Shown: one piece after another, positions 1 to 10,034 of the stretch
Numbering within the stretch: position 1 is the stretch's first letter
Layout of the letters: each line of letters starts with the position of its first letter
NCBI RefSeq assembly: GCF_022376445.1
Contig: NW_025955483.1
Location: 1-25,164 of the forward strand
Direction of reading: 5' to 3'
Length of the DNA: 25,164 bases
Origin: Fomitopsis serialis
Taxonomy: Eukaryota > Basidiomycota > Agaricomycetes > Polyporales > Fomitopsidaceae
The notes under the pieces: model-generated
Told to the model about the DNA's origin: nothing
Database searches by the model: none
What the model saw: the letters and a program-made list of their open reading frames with translations, nothing else
Program-made: the position numbers and the translations under genes

Positions 1-1
1 T

Positions 2-88
2 TCTGCGCGGCGTGTACGGCTGGGCGGGTTGATTGAGGATGTGCACGACAGATATCATTTCCGTACTCTTACAAGAGAGGAGTTGTGA
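2..88 (+). CDS. 3' end of nuclease-kinase fusion gene, copy 1 (partial, cut by window edge)
   Basis: Only the last 28 codons and the TGA stop (86-88) are inside the window. The frame starting at base 2 reads GGLIEDVHDRYHF and ends LTREEL. The gene at 7905-10034 on the other strand ends GGLIEEVHDRHLF then LTGEEL, so this is the C-terminus of a close paralogue. The segment lies after the kinase-like core and holds no catalytic residue, so function is taken from the paralogue. DNA similarity continues past the stop codon. Whether this copy is intact cannot be seen. Confidence 0.8.
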   Translation, partial: SARRVRLGGLIEDVHDRYHFRTLTREEL

Positions 89-146
89 CAGATTCAATGC
101 CAACTCCACTGTTCCGTATATACTCGTGGCATGGAGTGCATATACA
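2..146 (+). repeat. left arm of an inverted duplication (kinase tail plus 3' flank)
   Basis: This stretch is similar to the reverse complement of about 7846-7985. The coding part is the kinase C-terminus. The most conserved noncoding part is 121-146, where 24 of 26 bases match the reverse complement of 7846-7871. The arm continues leftwards out of the window. The two arms enclose about 7.7 kb. Confidence 0.75.
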
Positions 147-293
147 ATTCGGCTGTAATCAGAGGCATTCATACAAAGATTCGAGTGAGACGGACACGAC
201 ACAACCCAAGCACAGACAAGACACGATACAAGTACACTACTCACTACAGAACACACAAGACATGCATGCTTACATCGGACACCCCACCACCGC
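89..293. other. convergent intergenic spacer
   Basis: This is the short spacer between the 3' ends of nuclease-kinase copy 1 (+) and the AT-hook gene (-). Its first 60 bases hold the conserved 3' flank of the kinase family. The rest is AC-rich (about 180-290) with no open frame that I can support. Confidence 0.5.
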
Positions 294-3072
294 TCAATGC
301 GTCATCTCCAGCATAACCTGCAGCCTGTTCGGCTGCCCGCGCGGCGTGCCGTTCGCCGCCACCTCCATGAAGCTAATGCTCATGCGCCCTCCACACGCCC
401 GCGCCATCCCCCAATCCTCCGCACACTCGCACAGCAGGTGGATCTGCGCGGTGTCCCCGCGCAACACCACCGTCGTGTGCATGCGGTTCGTGCTGCGCGC
501 AGAGGCACCACATCAGCCGGGAGCCCATTCCTCACACGACGAGAAGCAAAGACGCCACGCACCTGAACGGCATGTCGATGTACGAGACGAGCTCGTTCGC
601 GGCCTCGCGCACGAGCGCCTCGTCCAGATCCCTCCCCTCCTCCTTCGTCACCTTCCATGTCCCCTGGAACCGGAACGGCGTCTTCTGCGCCTTCCACCGC
701 CCGATATGCGCCATCAGCCCCTCAAAGAGCGCCTCGGACGTCTGGTACTCGGGCACCAGCCCCGCCGGTCCCGCCATCCTCGGAAGAGGCAACGCCGCTC
801 CGGCCGCGAGGTGCGGTGCAGCGGGGGCGGAGACGGGCGGGCGTACGGCGGCCGCCTGTGGGCGGGGCGGGCTCTCGGGGTTGAGGGACACGCGGAAGTT
901 GTAGTAGCCGCCGCCTTGCGCGTGCGCGCCGTAGTACCACGGCGGGGGGTTGCTCACACCCGCGCTGTTGATCGCCTGCGCGAGGGCGGTGGTAGGCGCA
1001 GACAGCGACGCCGGGTACGCGGGGGCTTGCGGTTGTGGTTGTTGCGCGGCGCCGGTGCTCGGACCCTCTGCGGTGCCCTGTCCGCGCGAGGTGCGCTGCT
1101 TCTTCGCAGGGGGCGGGCCGTCCTCGCGCGGTTTCTCCTTACCTCTCGCACTGGGCGCCGCCCTACCCGCCTTCGCGCCTTTATCCTTCCTGGCCTGCGC
1201 GCGGCTCGTACCGGGTGTCGACGGCGGAAGAACGAGCTCCTCCTCCACCCGCGACTCCTCATCGCGCTCGTCCGGGTCCAACCCACCCAGTTCGTCCTGA
1301 AGGGCCATCCACCCGTTGCGCTCGACCATCACCGTCTCGCTCGACCAGCCCGACCGCGTCTGCCCCTCGTCCTCGTAGTCCGCGACCGGTATCTCCCGCA
1401 CCTCCCCGTCGTCGTCCTCCGCGCCGCGCGCGCGCTGCTTCCCCCGTGCACCGCCCGCGCGCTTGCCCGAGTGCAGATCGTACGGCGCGGAGGGAACAAG
1501 AACGTACGCGTTGTTCCGTTTCGGAACAGACGGCGCGTCCTTGGATGGGCCCGCCCTCGTCACCGGGCTGCTCCGGCCCTCCAGCGCGTCGACGATCGAG
1601 CGCACGTACCCGCTCGACGCCCTCTCCCTTTCCCTTTCCCTCTCCTTCTCCTTCTCCTTCTCTCGCTCCTTCTCCCTCTCCTTCTCCCTCTCTCGCTCCC
1701 GCTCCTTCTCCCGCTCCCTCTCCGTGACCTGCACGTCCCCCTCGCTCTTACGCCGATTCTTGCTCCCGGGCGGGCGGCCCCTCGGCCTCTTGGGCGGGTT
1801 CGGCGTGCTAGGGTTCGGCAGAGGGTGTATGCGCGGGCGGCCTCTCGGCTTCGGTGCTGGTACCGTCTGCGGAGCAGGCGCAGGCGCGGGCGCGGGAGGC
1901 GGTGCCACCGAACCCGGGAGGGTGTTCTTGCGCGGGCGGCCGCGGGGTCGTTTCGCAGGGCCGCTCGGCGGCGGGATGAACGTAGGCGCAGGCGCCGGGG
2001 CAGACGGGGCGGACGCGCGTGCGGCGACGTGCGTGCTCGGGAGGACGGTGCGCGTCGCGGGGTGCGCGGAGGGCTCCGCGAGGGACTGGGCGCGTTTCGC
2101 GGGGCGCGGGGGCGCGGGGGTGCTCGTGCGGCGCGCGGTGCTCGCGGGGGTGCTCGTGCGGCGCGCGGTGCTCGCGGCGCGCGGCTTCGAGCGGGAGCGG
2201 GGGCGCGGGGGCCCGATCTTCACCGCCCCGCTCGGGTCGCGGCCGTTGCCTTTGTCGGCGGGCGCAGTGGCGGGGAGGAGGGCGAGGTCGGCTGCGCGGA
2301 CGGCGGAGCGCGCGCGGCGCGGCGGGGGGCCTACTTTCGTGGGGATGCCCGCCGTGAGCCGCGCCGGGGCCGGGTCCGCACCGACCCTCGCTCGCAGCGT
2401 GGAGGCGGACGAGTGGGAGCGCTTCCGGCCCCGCGTCTCCTCGAACACGGGCACCTCCGGCGAGACTGGTGCCTTGGCGGCGCGGGCGGGGGTGGTGCGC
2501 CTGCCGCGGCTCACGCTGCGGGTGCGCTTCGGGCTCGCGGCGGCGTTGCTGCGCGTCGTGCTCTGCGAGCGGGCGCGGCGGCGGGGGGCGGCGTCGGGCG
2601 AGGGCGTGCGCGTGGGGATCGCGACGGTGATGTCGCGGTACGTCTCCTGCCAGACCCGCGCCTCTTCGCGCCCCGCCGAGCCCACGTCGTCGCCGTCGTC
2701 GTCGTAGTCGCCGTCGTCCTTGTGGTCGTCGTCGGTCTTGTCGTCTCCGCGCCTGCCGGCCTTCGCGCTCGGCCTCCCCCGCGGGGTCCCGGTTCTCTTG
2801 AGCCTCGCCACGCCCGCTCTCCCCCGCACCGGCTCCGCGCCCTCGCTCTCCTCCTCGGACGGCTGCACGACGGGGCTGTCCGCGCCGGGCTGGGGCGTGG
2901 GCGAGGACGTGCGCGACTCGGCGGTGCTGAGGCGGCGGCCGGCGCGGCGTTGCGCGAACTTGGATTTGTACACGCGCGGGGTGGACGGCGGGCCTGCGCT
3001 GCTGCCGCCGTAGCCGGACGAGTTGCGGCCGGGGCCGGGGCCGGGGCGGGTCCAGTCGGGGGATGGGGGCAT
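294..3072 (-). CDS. AT-hook nuclear protein with basic low-complexity regions
   Basis: Two exons: 3072-563 and 492-294. The 70 nt intron (562-493) has a GTGCGT donor, a CTGAT branch site and a GCAG acceptor; splicing gives 902 residues. Without splicing the frame would end nine residues past residue 837. The protein is Pro/Ser/Arg/Lys-rich and has RGRP cores at about residues 97, 374, 407 and 428; the last three are classic AT-hooks (KRPRGRPRK type), which bind the minor groove of AT-rich DNA. An acidic Asp patch lies near residues 110-130 and a Glu/Arg/Lys run at about 449-486. The last about 125 residues, spanning the intron, are the only part that looks folded and globular; I do not recognise that domain. 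A nuclear, chromatin or transcription role is inferred. The gene is convergent with copy 1 upstream in the window. Confidence 0.8.
1617..1725. repeat. polypyrimidine (CT-rich) low-complexity tract
   Basis: The plus strand is almost pure CTCTTC/CCTTTC-type sequence. On the minus strand it encodes the Glu/Arg/Lys run of the AT-hook protein, likely a highly charged single helix or disordered linker. Such tracts change length easily by slippage. Confidence 0.85.
2115..2174. repeat. perfect 30 bp tandem duplication inside the AT-hook gene
   Basis: Bases 2115-2144 and 2145-2174 are identical. The unit is a multiple of three and encodes a repeated ten-residue motif around ARRTSTP in the disordered part of the AT-hook protein, so the frame is kept. 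Confidence 0.9.
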
Positions 3073-3484
3073 GTGTGGGCGGCGCGTTCGCTAGTCGGCC
3101 GCGGGTGGTGGTTCGGTCGGCGGAGAGTGGCTGTCGCAAGGACGTGGTCAGAGATGTCGATCAGAGAGTACGACGGCGTCGCGCAGTGGCGACAGCGGAC
3201 TCTGCGCATGCTGTGCAGCACGTACGCGGGCACGATAGACGATCAGGCGCGATGCGACGACTCACCACGCAGACGTGTGCCTTTGAGGCCACAGAGGTGG
3301 TTGTTGACAGCACGCGATGTGCAGCCAAATGGTGAGCGCGACACTTGCAGCCCCTTGATAATCGAGGCAATCGAGCGAGTGGACGGCGGTGGCTGTCGCG
3401 AGCGAGGAGTGCGCAGTGCGAGGCGGGCGGGCAGGTGAGGATGACGAGAAGGCGAGCCGGTTCCCGAAGAAAGTCGGATCCACG
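3073..3484. other. spacer upstream of the AT-hook gene
   Basis: This is the presumed promoter and 5' leader of the minus-strand AT-hook gene. It is GC-rich with no recognised protein. Short open frames on both strands resemble no family I know. No clear TATA box was seen. Confidence 0.4.
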
Positions 3485-3499
3485 GGGAGATACGTTCCC

Positions 3500-3525
3500 G
3501 GAACGGGGAACGGGGAACGGGGAAC
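3500..3525. repeat. 7 bp tandem repeat (GGAACGG), about 3.7 units
   Basis: The unit GGAACGG repeats without error from the inner end of the left 21 bp inverted repeat. Subterminal short repeats of this kind are often transposase-binding arrays, but that role is inference here. Confidence 0.85.
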
Positions 3526-4123
3526 ATCACGCACCGTGACGCCGTGTGACACCTTCGTCAATAGCGCTGCCAGTGCCACTGTCAGTGGTTACTAATTCAC
3601 CGCTTGAATTGTTGTACATAGTGAATAGTAGTAGGCACTATGTCTTCTGGGCCATTTTTCGGTTGTTAGGCCACAACACACTGCACAGTGAATATGGTCA
3701 GCGATAGCAATGGGTGTTTCCTGATATGGAAACAATCCCAATCAGGCAATGCGCGCTGGGCCACATTGGATCACGTGAGCCCAGTCGAGCTCACCAGCCC
3801 TGTACCCGCCGGTGAGTATGAACGTTGAGCAATAAGTAGCTTGCGATTAATTTATGGCAGCGAGAATCCATCTAATTTACCTGGTAATAAGTGGTTCTTA
3901 TTCTGCTGATGCTAGTACAATCGAGGTCTTACAGTGTTACAAATGTGTGACAGAGTCGGTATTGACCACCATGCAGTGTCACACATGTCTTAATAAGCAT
4001 TCTATAGATCTACGTACTATTGACTTCCGGGTTCGGAAATACCTGCTTATGACATAGGTCGCTCCGTACGCTTTGCCCTCTGTCACTCTGTGACCAGCGT
4101 TCCTAGGGGCGTTCCGCAGAGGT

Positions 4124-4147
4124 GTTCCCGGAACGCGTTCCGGGAAC
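4124..4147. repeat. perfect 24 bp palindrome overlapping the right inverted repeat
   Basis: GTTCCCGGAACG is followed directly by its own reverse complement. Its right half lies within the 21 bp terminal repeat, so the right end of the putative element is self-complementary and the left end is not. It could form a cruciform or bind a dimeric protein. Confidence 0.9.
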
Positions 4148-4420
4148 GTATCTCCCAGTCGATCGGACGTTCTCGGTTCCCGCGACGCGGCGGTCGCCTT
4201 CGCGGTGTGATGTCGCCCGATACGGCGTCGTCGCTGATGCGGCCGAGCTGCGCACTTGCGGCGCGAGGCCATGAAGAGACCGCGGTGGCGTCTGTCGGTC
4301 CCTTCTCCAGGACGGACGGTCCACAGGTCCTCTTTCCATGGTCCGTCCAACTCTCGTCCCGCATGCCGCGCTGACATCCGACAGCGTGCAGCTCGCTAGA
4401 TACCGCGGGGACAATGCTCA

Positions 4421-5295
4421 ATGTCGACGTGCTTCTTGCGAGCCGTCGCACCCTTGTGCCGACCTCACCCATCGCAGTTCCTATGCCAGTGGTACTACTT
4501 GATCGAGAGCCGACACAGTCCCCTCGCCACACCCGTCGTTCCCCCGTGCGCCCACATTCCTGGCGACCATATGGCATCGCATACTGACCACAGCACGCTT
4601 CCCGGTCAGAGCATATGCTGTGGGTCCACCGTGCTCCTCATCTGAACTGACGTACACCTATGCCGAGCACGCTCTAGAGGTGAGTCTGGCGTCTTCCAGC
4701 AAACGAGATGTAGGCACTTTCCGCCCGGTGTGGCCGAGTGGGTCCGATGAGCGGTGGCCAACCGGCCAGCCCGGCTCTCCCCTCCGCCCGCCAGCACTGA
4801 CGCTCCGTCCCTTAGCTTCTACACACACAACGTCTCGGCGCGCACGTCCCCCACACTCTTTCATAACCCCGGTGCTGCACTTCCCGCGGACGCTCACGCC
4901 CAGGTCGTGCGGTACTGGCGTCGCGCGCGCCGCAGTACGTCAGCGCCATCGCGGAGGGGAGCCTCGTTCGTCGTCGACATCTGCAGCATCCCGGGCAGCA
5001 CGCGTACGCGCTCCTCCTCCTTGCACCCACCACCCCCAGACAGCACTGACGCCCCCGCCTCCCCAGTAAGTGTACGTCAACTCCCTCCTCGCAGTGTACG
5101 CCCCCCTCTCCTCCACGTCCGAGTCTCTGCGCGCTCACGTCTGACGCCCTGCCTCCCAGACTCAACACGCGACACCACCTCCGCTCCACGCTGCACCTCC
5201 ACTCCGACGTCGCCCTCGTCGTCTCGGGCGCGGTGCCTACCGGCCCCGACTCGGGCTGCGGCACGGGCTCGGGCTCGGGGACGACCCTTAGGTAG
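4421..5295 (+). pseudogene. DUF6534 family membrane protein, copy A (decayed)
   Basis: Pieces of a DUF6534-type seven-helix protein appear in order. They are a WYYLIE-like helix near 4480, a VSLASSSKR segment near 4685 matching VSLCWILRG of copy B, and STDAPSLSFYTHN near 4794 matching copy B LYAINRGALTSS. The last three exons are 4936-5003, 5071-5095 (encoding YVNSLLAV) and 5160-5295. Introns 5004-5070 and 5096-5159 have good GT, CTGAC and AG signals and sit where those of copy B sit. Exon 4936-5003 is 68 nt against 64 nt in copy B, and the extra four bases break the frame just before the VDICSIPGS motif. No start codon or first exons were found. A GTAGGT donor at the stop might hint at a longer tail. 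The biochemical role of the family is unknown to me. Confidence 0.6.
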
Positions 5296-6223
5296 GTTTG
5301 GGCGCCGGACCAGGGGCGGGGCGGGGGCGGGGACGGCGAATGGGACGGAGACCGGGACCGCGAGCGGTGCGCCAGGGACAGTAAGGACGGGGACGGCGGT
5401 GGAAGCTGTCGGTGGACGAGCGTGACTGGGCTGGGGGCGCGTTCGGGGTGATCGTTGGGATATTGATGAACTGTGGGCCGGACACCTGCAGACCGGACGA
5501 CGGGATGCGCATCGTCCGACTCCCACCCAATGCCCCGAGCGGACCTGCCGCCGCCCCTTCAAGCTGCGCGTGCCGGGCAGACGCTGTGCGCGCTGTGGAC
5601 CGCGACGTGGATCGCAACCACCCCGCCAACCGCCTTTGACTTATAAACGCCTGGTGGCTCGTGTCTGTGTGTCAGTACTTGTCTGGTTGGAGGGGGGTGA
5701 CTGCTTCGAGAGGCTGTCCGGACGTGACGGCAGTCCTGCTGCAGTATGTACCTCGGCGGCATGGACTGTACTTGGCCAGGTCAGATCGACTGGGGTACAT
5801 AGCTTAGATCTGCTGCTTCGCATAGCGGTATGCACCATATATTAGTCTTCATGTAACACCTGGTTACTGTATTACGGTGTTGGTGCTAGGGTAGGGATCC
5901 ACATGTCAGCGTCATTACCGTCCGGCGAAACCATCGCCATCTAGAAGCTAAGAAGGCGAGTTACATGAAGTACCAAAGAAGAGCTGTCGTCAAGTACTGA
6001 CACGGAGCACCCACCAGGCGGCCAGTCAGCCAAGTAGCGATACACTCAAAACATGGTAACACTCCACTATATGATTGCAACACCACGCCTTAGTGTCCGA
6101 TAGTGGTTCTCTATGATACACACAGCCACAGCCTTGCATACATACACTTCCAAGCACAGCGCAACGCGTCACCTTCACGTACCACCCCCTCATTGACAGC
6201 TGCTCCCTTCCCTGGGAGGCAAC
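5296..6223. other. intergenic region with a G-rich tract
   Basis: Bases about 5311-5395 are strongly G-rich on the plus strand with repeated GGGG and GGGACGG runs, a candidate G-quadruplex tract. From about 5640 to 6223 the sequence is more balanced and noncoding in all frames I read. The last part is the 3' flank of Shp1. Confidence 0.45.
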
Positions 6224-7694
6224 CTACACCCACCGCTGGACGACCACCGCGTTGACGAGCCCCGCCTGCTCGACCGTCTTCGCGTTGTCGTCCAGCACCT
6301 TCGCAGGGAACGTCGTCTGGATCGTATACGGGCGCGTCAAGTTCTCCGGGCGCGACCTACACACCCATCGATCAGAGGGTGCTCACATGCCCGAGCAGAC
6401 GGAGCCACTCACGCGTTGATGAAGTTGCGGATGTCGCCCACGGTGTGCGTCAGGTTCATCCGGCACACCATCCTCGTCCCGTCCGCGAGGCGCACCTGCA
6501 CGCTCGTCGTCGGCAGGCTCTGGTCGACCTCGAAGCGCGTGTTGATGCTCTCCGCCGACCGCACACTCGCCCCGCTTGCGCTCGGCTCTCCTACGCTCCC
6601 GGTCGCGGTCACGGGGAAGCTCCCCGGCATGTCGACAGACGCGGCCGCGCCGAGGCCCGCGATGGACGGGACGGGCGAGCCGAGGCGGTGGCCCTCGCCG
6701 GAGAACACGTCGCGCGCCTTGGGCGGCGCCACGAACTCGTCGCTGAGCCGCTTCACGACGCGGAGCTCGACGGGCTGTCCGGGGGAGACGTTAAGGATAT
6801 GCGGCGGTGCGCGGCTGCGTGAACACGAGTCAGTGTCATACGATACGGTTGCGGGTGGGTGTCGAGTCTACGCACCCGGAGTTGATCTCGTTGAGGATTT
6901 GGGCATTGGTGGGGTCGTCGTAGCGCATGAGGTCCCCGTCCTCGACGCTGAAGCCGTCGCGCCAGAAGGTGAGGTGCCGTATCGCGGTCTCTTCTTCGGG
7001 AGCTGCACAGGAGCATGAGCGGACCTGCAGAGAGGAAGACGTACAGAGTGTACGTACGTATGGAAGAGCTGGGGTCGGGGATGAACGTGCTGTCGACCTC
7101 GTCGCTTCCGAGCGTATGCCCACCTCCCGTGAACACGGATGAGCGCGACGAGCCAGCATCCTCCTGCGGCGGCCCGGCCCTTCGTCGCGAGTCAGTGACG
7201 CACCCGCATGAGATGAAAACGCGACTCACTCTGCTGCGCGGCGCAAGAGATCGCGTACTAGGCTTCCGCCGGGGACAGCGCCCGGCCTGTTTGGGTTCTG
7301 CACCGATATTCCACTGGGATCCCGCGCCCATCAGCGCTGGCGACTCTCCGAATGGACGGACGTACGCACCTTCGCTCGCCTCCCGCAAACCAGTTCTCGC
7401 CCTCCTGCTCGTCATCGTCGTCATCGTCGGCCGCATGTGCGCGACCGGGGGCGGGCGCTGCACTGGGCGGTGGCACAGCGGGGCCGCTGGCGGCCACGTC
7501 GCGCAGAGATGCGACGCGGGGGGCTGAGCCACCTCTGCCTCTGTGAACAGACGATGCGTAAGTCGGGCGAAACGCGTCGTTGGTGAGAGCGGCACTTGCG
7601 CGGAGGAAGAGGAGCTGCCCCAGCCGCCGATGCGGCCTATCTGGCCTGAGGGGCGACTCCATACTTTGGCTGGGCGGGGATTGTTGTCTGACAT
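6224..7694 (-). CDS. SHP1: Shp1/p47 (NSFL1C) SEP-UBX adaptor of p97/Cdc48
   Basis: Seven exons give 377 residues: 7694-7600, 7540-7370, 7313-7230, 7179-7058, 7002-6876, 6814-6413, 6356-6224. All join in frame. The start is the ATG of [10 protein letters not shown]. Order: a Gly/Ser-rich N-terminus, an Asp run and the [16 protein letters not shown] motif typical of p47; a SEP domain from about residue 160 ([27 protein letters not shown]); and a C-terminal UBX domain at about 297-377 with the TTFP loop that docks on p97. The family recruits the Cdc48 segregase to ubiquitylated substrates and membranes. Intron 1 (7599-7541) appears to be GC-AG: only the GCAAGT donor keeps the frame. There is no recognisable UBA domain at the N-terminus, unlike yeast Shp1, or it lies outside this model. 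This looks like an intact cellular gene. Confidence 0.93.
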
Positions 7695-7845
7695 CGTGTG
7701 CAGTGGTGGAAGTGTAAGGAGAGGCCTGTACTGGAGGTGGAGGAGAGAAGAACGCGTGGGCGAACCGCGAGCGCGCGCGTCGTTGCTGACTAAGCGACTA
7801 TGCTCCTTCACGGTACTCAGTACTACTTACTTATAATGAACTGTA

Positions 7846-7985
7846 TGGATATGCATTCCATGCCACGAGTACATACTGTATATACGAATGTCATGAACAG
7901 TCCGTCACAGCTCCTCTCCTGTAAGAATGTGGAAAAGATGCCTGTCGTGCACCTCCTCAATAAGCCCGCCCCGCCGTACACTGTA
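7846..7985 (-). repeat. right arm of the inverted duplication
   Basis: Reverse complement of the left-edge arm: the C-terminus and 3' flank of nuclease-kinase copy 2. The noncoding core 7846-7871 matches 121-146 at 24 of 26 bases. It also lies within the Shp1 upstream region. Confidence 0.75.
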
Positions 7986-10034
7986 GTGCCACGGAATTTG
8001 GCCGTCCAGAAGGATGTCGCTCGGATACCTCGCCTCGCCAGCCTTCCCGCACCAGTCAAAGTCGATCAGTACCACCCTCTCGCCCACGACGAGCACGTTC
8101 CTTTGGCGTAGGTCGCCGAACACGAACCCGCGCTCGTGCAGCGTCCTCACCGCCGTCCGGAGGGAGGAAACGTGCGTGGCCTCGGTCTGCACCTCCCCGA
8201 GCTTGCTGCCCTCCACGCAGTCCATTACGACGACCCACATGCCCACACTGTCCTCGTATGCACAGTGCCGCAGCCGAGGTGCCTGTGGGGGCTCTGCGGC
8301 CGCGAGGAGTTCGTGTGCCTCACGGTTGTACGTGTGCGCGAACTTGACGACCACCTTCGTCGGTGTCGTTTCCGTTTCGGCCTCCCGTCTTGCCTCCGCG
8401 ACGATCACCGCTCTCCCTGTGATGTCGGGGCTGAGCCGCTCCTTGTACACAAGCTCGATCGGCTGCCCAGCGCTGTCGAGGTATTCCGTGAAATGAGGCC
8501 CGATATACGACGGCACGCGCATAGCCTGGGCGACTCTGGCTGACTCGCTCACGGAGGCACAACTGCCCATGACACCAGTGACAGGCGGCGGAGGTGGCGG
8601 GGCGACCTCTTGTGCGACCTGTTTGTAGTATCTGTTCAAATCCTCGATACACACTTTGAGTGCCCGGAAGAGTCTCGCGACGCGATGGCCGGCATCGTCA
8701 AGCGGGGAGCGGCCCCTTTTCCCCGGGCGAGGGACGACGGAGATGTAGTCCGTCAGCGTCTGTGCGATGAGCTGGTCGGCGAACACAGCACCGCTGACTA
8801 TGATGTTGGGCCCTGCCATCCCTATGAGGAATGCGGGACAGCAACACGCTTGTCGGACAGGCCGAGCCTGGGTGCAGTAGAATGTCAGTGAGAGACAACA
8901 TTAGTTCTGTGAGCACGCACACACCTCGTCAGAGGGGTATAGAGCCACGTACGCACACTTTACCTGCGCGAGCGGCTCGCAGACACCTTCGCCCACCTCG
9001 AGCGCAATCTTGGTCAACGCGGTGACTGTGCTGAATTTGTTATTCACAACCGCTGAATACACAGCACCGTCTACTTCAGATTCGCCAGATGCGTTGGAGA
9101 TGATCGTGGTTGAGAAACTTTGTCGATGTACCGCCATCGCCATTTCGAGCGATCGCGCGAATCGCCTGTCTTTACTTGAGTAGTAAGCTACGGCCTAATC
9201 CACGAACCTCTGAGCGCCATCGAGCTCTTCGTGCGTAAAGACTTGCGGCTCAGCCATCATTCGCAGGAACTTGGCGAACACGGGATGATAGATCGTGATG
9301 GGTGACTGAGTGGTCGGTAGTTGTACACGGCGAACGGCCGTAGCGCCAGTCGAAGGTGAGTGCCTTGTCCGAGCAGCTGCGGCGATGCCTTCACGATCTG
9401 AGGGATGAAGGGCCTATAAAGTATGCTGTAGTCAAAGAGGGAGTAGACTGACGAATTTGTGCAACCGACTCGCCCGCTACTTGCAACGCGGCCAATGATT
9501 GCGTTGGGCGATGGGGAGGCACGACAGCTGTTATGGGCGTTGTGAGTGACGAGAGGTATGAAAGGCTCATAGACGCACTAAGAACGGCGACCAATTCCTC
9601 CAGTGTGGTCAACGGTTCCCGAGGATCCAGCGGGTATGCCTTCTCCTTGAGGAAGGGGCCATCTATAACCGCGTATGTCTCCTCATGTTTGGCCTCGGTC
9701 TTCACGTCAGGCCGAAGTGATTCCACCAACTGTAAGAAAGGGGTTAAGTGTAAGATGTCTCAAGCCACAATCTCGCCATCGTACCTCGTGTATTTGGACG
9801 TCCATCGTACCGTCTAGATTAACATCGAGCAGATTTGCACGTTTGCGATTTTTTTCGATGACTACGTCTTCAAGGTTGGATACATAGGCGGCGTTCCGGT
9901 GGCAAATACTCGTAGTAAGCCATAGTCAGGAACCGATACTTACCGGCAAGGGAACCGGGAACGGAGGTCGCGGACTTGTTGGGAGGATCGGCATACATAA
10001 TGGGAAATTTGAACCCGCGATATTCTTCGGCCAT
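7905..10034 (-). pseudogene. nuclease-like plus kinase-like fusion gene, copy 2 (lesioned)
   Basis: Model: exons 10034-9944, 9867-9785, 9729-8925 and 8867-7905, with good introns (GTAAGT donor at 9943; 57 nt intron 8924-8868 with CTGAC). The N-terminal part starts MAEEYRGFKFPIMYAD. The middle (TIYHPVFAKF, CEPLAQVKCAYVALYP, CCCPAFLIGMAGPN) matches, from memory, the restriction-endonuclease-like region of Crinkler-type fungal proteins. The C-terminal exon is kinase-like: VVVKF lysine, catalytic loop FGDLRQRN, metal motif DFDW in place of DFG. Exon 9729-8925 is broken: the frame changes twice (near 9430 and near 9310) and an in-frame TAG lies at 9197-9195. The stretch IALEVGEG, where relatives have an ExK-type motif, seems to lack the catalytic lysine. 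The kinase exon alone is an intact 321-codon frame including the stop. Confidence 0.7.

Larger units (their letters stand above)
3485..4156. mobile_element. putative short non-autonomous element with terminal inverted repeats
   Basis: Bases 3485-3505 are a perfect 21 bp inverted match of 4136-4156 (core GAGATACGTTCCCGGAAC). Weaker similarity extends outward on both sides (about 3466 and 4172) and possibly inward through GTGACA-like motifs. The 0.67 kb between is visibly richer in A and T than its flanks and codes for no recognised protein. This is the look of a MITE or an internally deleted DNA transposon. I could not define a target-site duplication, so the true ends and superfamily are open. 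Confidence 0.5.

Noticed and set aside
1808..3139. 443-codon minus-strand frame overlapping the AT-hook gene
   Set aside because: Same strand, wrong frame: Arg/Pro/His-rich shadow; the AT-hook motifs are only in the chosen frame.
85..3438. 1117-codon open frame on the plus strand
   Set aside because: It is the antisense of the AT-hook gene in very GC-rich sequence, is Arg/Ala/Leu-rich without motifs, and runs through the intron of the real gene.
8868..8963. Longer 96 nt intron in nuclease-kinase copy 2 with a GTAAAG donor at 8963
   Set aside because: It also splices in frame, but would remove KCAYVALYPSDE, which matches relatives; the GTGTGT donor at 8924 keeps it.
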